Shown: in pieces, positions 5,901 through 6,996 of the stretch
How the letters are laid out: the number at the start of each line of letters is the position of its first letter
Position numbering within the stretch: position 1 is the stretch's first letter
DNA from: DASZZX01 sp036260415
GTDB lineage: Bacteria; Actinomycetota; Nitriliruptoria; Nitriliruptorales; JAHWKO01
DNA length: 6,996 nucleotides
NCBI GenBank assembly: GCA_036260415.1
Contig: DASZZX010000337.1
Coordinates: 1-6,996, forward strand
Reading direction: 5' to 3'
Translations under genes and position numbers: made by a program
Notes under the pieces: model-generated
Database searches by the model: none
The model's input: only the letters and a program-made list of their open reading frames with translations
What the model was told of the DNA's origin: nothing

Positions 5901-6996
5901 GTGGCCACCCGGACCACCTACCCGCCACGGCGGCTGCGCCCGCGCCGATCCTGCCTGGCCGTCCCCGGCTCGTCCGAGAAGATGCTCGCCAAGGCGCAGG
6001 GCCTCGACGCCGACCAGGTCTTCCTGGACCTCGAGGACTCGGTCGCACCCGACGTGAAGGAGGAGGCACGTCCCCTGGTCGTCGACGCCCTGAGGGACGG
6101 CGACTGGGGGGACAAGGTCCGGGTCGTGCGTGTCAACGACGTGTCGACCCGCTGGACGCTGGGCGACCTGCAGCACGTCGTGTCGAACACCGGGCCGGGG
6201 CTGCTCGACTGCATCATGGTCCCGAAGGTGGAGGACGCCTCGCAGGTGCACTTCGTCGACCACGTCCTGACGCAGATCGAGCGCACCATGGGGTGGCAGG
6301 ACGGAGCGATCGGGCTCGAGATCCAGATCGAGAACGCTGCGGGCCTCACCAATGCCGATGTGATCCTGGCGGCCTCCGACCGCATCGAGACGTTCGTCTT
6401 CGGGCCCGGCGACATGGCGGCCGCGCTGGGCATGCCCTCGCTTACGGTTGGCGCGATCCAGCCCGACTACCCGGGTGACCACTGGCACTGGGTCCTGATG
6501 CGGGTCCTGGTGGCCGCCCGCAACCGGGGCGTGCTGGCGATCGACGGGCCGTACGCTCAGATCCGCGATGTGGAGGGCTTCCGAGAGGTCGCCACGCGCA
6601 GCCGGGTGCTGGGCTTCGACGGGAAGTGGGTGCTGCACCCTGGGCAGATCGCCCCCGCCAACGAGATCTACGGCGTCTCACGGGAGGCCTACGAACGGGC
6701 AGAGGACATCCTCGATGCCTACGCCGACGCCACCCAGCGCGAGAGGAAGGGAGCGGTGATGTTCGGCGAGGAGATGATCGACGAGGCCAGTCGCAAGATG
6801 GCCGAGGTCAACGCGCTCAAGGGCCGCGCCGCCGGTCTGCAGCGCCGGGAGGTGCCCGAGGGCGTGCCGTTCCACGAGCGGGCCGAGTGGCGGCGGGAGC
6901 ACCACGAGGCCGCGGCCGGGGCCGGGATCCTGTCCAACGCCAACCGGCTGGGCGCGTCGATCGACGCCGAAGTCGATCGGGGCGTCGATCGACGCG
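5901..6996 (+). CDS. CoA-ester lyase, HpcH/HpaI aldolase family (malyl-CoA / citrate lyase beta type), 3' end outside window
   Basis: I translated this frame by hand; it is open from the GTG at 5901 to the window edge (365 codons, no stop). The family motifs are RSCLAVPGSSEKM (16-28), QVFLDLEDSVAPDVKEEAR (39-57), RVND with R77, IMVPKVED (105-112), LEIQIENAAG with E144, and FVFGPGDMAAALG with D171. GKWVLHPGQIAPANEIY and GEEMIDEASRKMA with D294 follow. E144 and D171 have the spacing expected for the magnesium ligands of malyl-CoA lyases, and D294 lies where a partner-subunit catalytic acid is expected. Such enzymes cleave L-malyl-CoA to acetyl-CoA and glyoxylate, or beta-methylmalyl-CoA to propionyl-CoA and glyoxylate; some act on citramalyl-CoA. 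Which substrate is used cannot be read here. The usual domain ends near residue 311; at least 54 more residues, rich in charged amino acids and alanine, follow and I do not recognise them. Confidence 0.85.
   Translation, partial: MATRTTYPPRRLRPRRSCLAVPGSSEKMLAKAQGLDADQVFLDLEDSVAPDVKEEARPLVVDALRDGDWGDKVRVVRVNDVSTRWTLGDLQHVVSNTGPGLLDCIMVPKVEDASQVHFVDHVLTQIERTMGWQDGAIGLEIQIENAAGLTNADVILAASDRIETFVFGPGDMAAALGMPSLTVGAIQPDYPGDHWHWVLMRVLVAARNRGVLAIDGPYAQIRDVEGFREVATRSRVLGFDGKWVLHPGQIAPANEIYGVSREAYERAEDILDAYADATQRERKGAVMFGEEMIDEASRKMAEVNALKGRAAGLQRREVPEGVPFHERAEWRREHHEAAAGAGILSNANRLGASIDAEVDRGVDRR
6954..6995. repeat. two copies of a 14-base palindrome 28 bases apart
   Basis: GCGTCGATCGACGC occurs at 6954-6967 and again at 6982-6995; each copy is its own reverse complement. 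A partial copy (GTCGATCG) lies between them at 6972-6979. Because each copy is palindromic, the pair can also form a 14-base-pair stem around a 14-base loop. The 28-base offset is not a multiple of three, so the copies are read in different codon phases and are not a protein repeat. Confidence 0.7.

Noticed and set aside
3412..6069. An 885-codon open frame on the minus strand spanning three plus-strand genes
   Set aside because: It lies opposite three well-recognised genes, and its translation is low-complexity R/G/P/H-rich text with no family motifs. Long antisense frames are common in DNA of this GC content.

Overview
This window is about 7 kb of very GC-rich DNA (roughly 70% by eye) with tightly packed genes, GTG starts, 4-base start/stop overlaps and G/C-ending codons. 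That points to a high-GC actinobacterium. The kinds of proteins present (a B-box-type zinc finger on a membrane protein, an actinobacterial-type acyltransferase, a CoA-ester lyase) fit this, but I cannot name a genus; a deep-branching actinobacterial class is a guess. I see no tRNA, rRNA, CRISPR array, insertion sequence, phage gene or integration site, and no intergenic gap longer than about 190 bases.

Left part (1-2050, + strand): the 3' end of a BNR/sialidase-fold protein with a C-terminal membrane anchor. It is followed by a membrane protein with a cytoplasmic zinc-binding N-terminus, one transmembrane helix and a seven-bladed Kelch-type propeller predicted to lie outside the membrane. 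Both look like envelope proteins.

Middle (2172-3226, - strand): two tandem DUF421/YetF-family membrane proteins that overlap by four bases and are probably co-transcribed. Their ends converge on the Kelch gene, with a perfect GC-rich palindrome in the gap between.

Right part (3308-6996, + strand): a MOSC-domain protein, a class V aminotransferase of the alanine/serine-glyoxylate type and a lysophosphatidate-type acyltransferase form a compact run (4-base overlap, then an 18-base gap). After 185 bases that carry a possible promoter comes a CoA-ester lyase of the HpcH/HpaI (malyl-CoA/citrate lyase beta) family, which is open at the window edge. The aminotransferase consumes glyoxylate and malyl-CoA-type lyases make or use it, so a shared role in glyoxylate metabolism is a reasonable inference, though not proven by the sequence. 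The lyase reading frame runs at least 50 residues past the end of its usual domain, into a stretch holding two copies of a 14-base palindrome.

Overall this is mostly ordinary chromosomal sequence. I did not find a convincing undescribed defence, mobile or regulatory system. The points most worth a second look are the zinc-finger/Kelch membrane protein, the lyase C-terminal extension with its palindrome pair, and the glyoxylate gene pairing.
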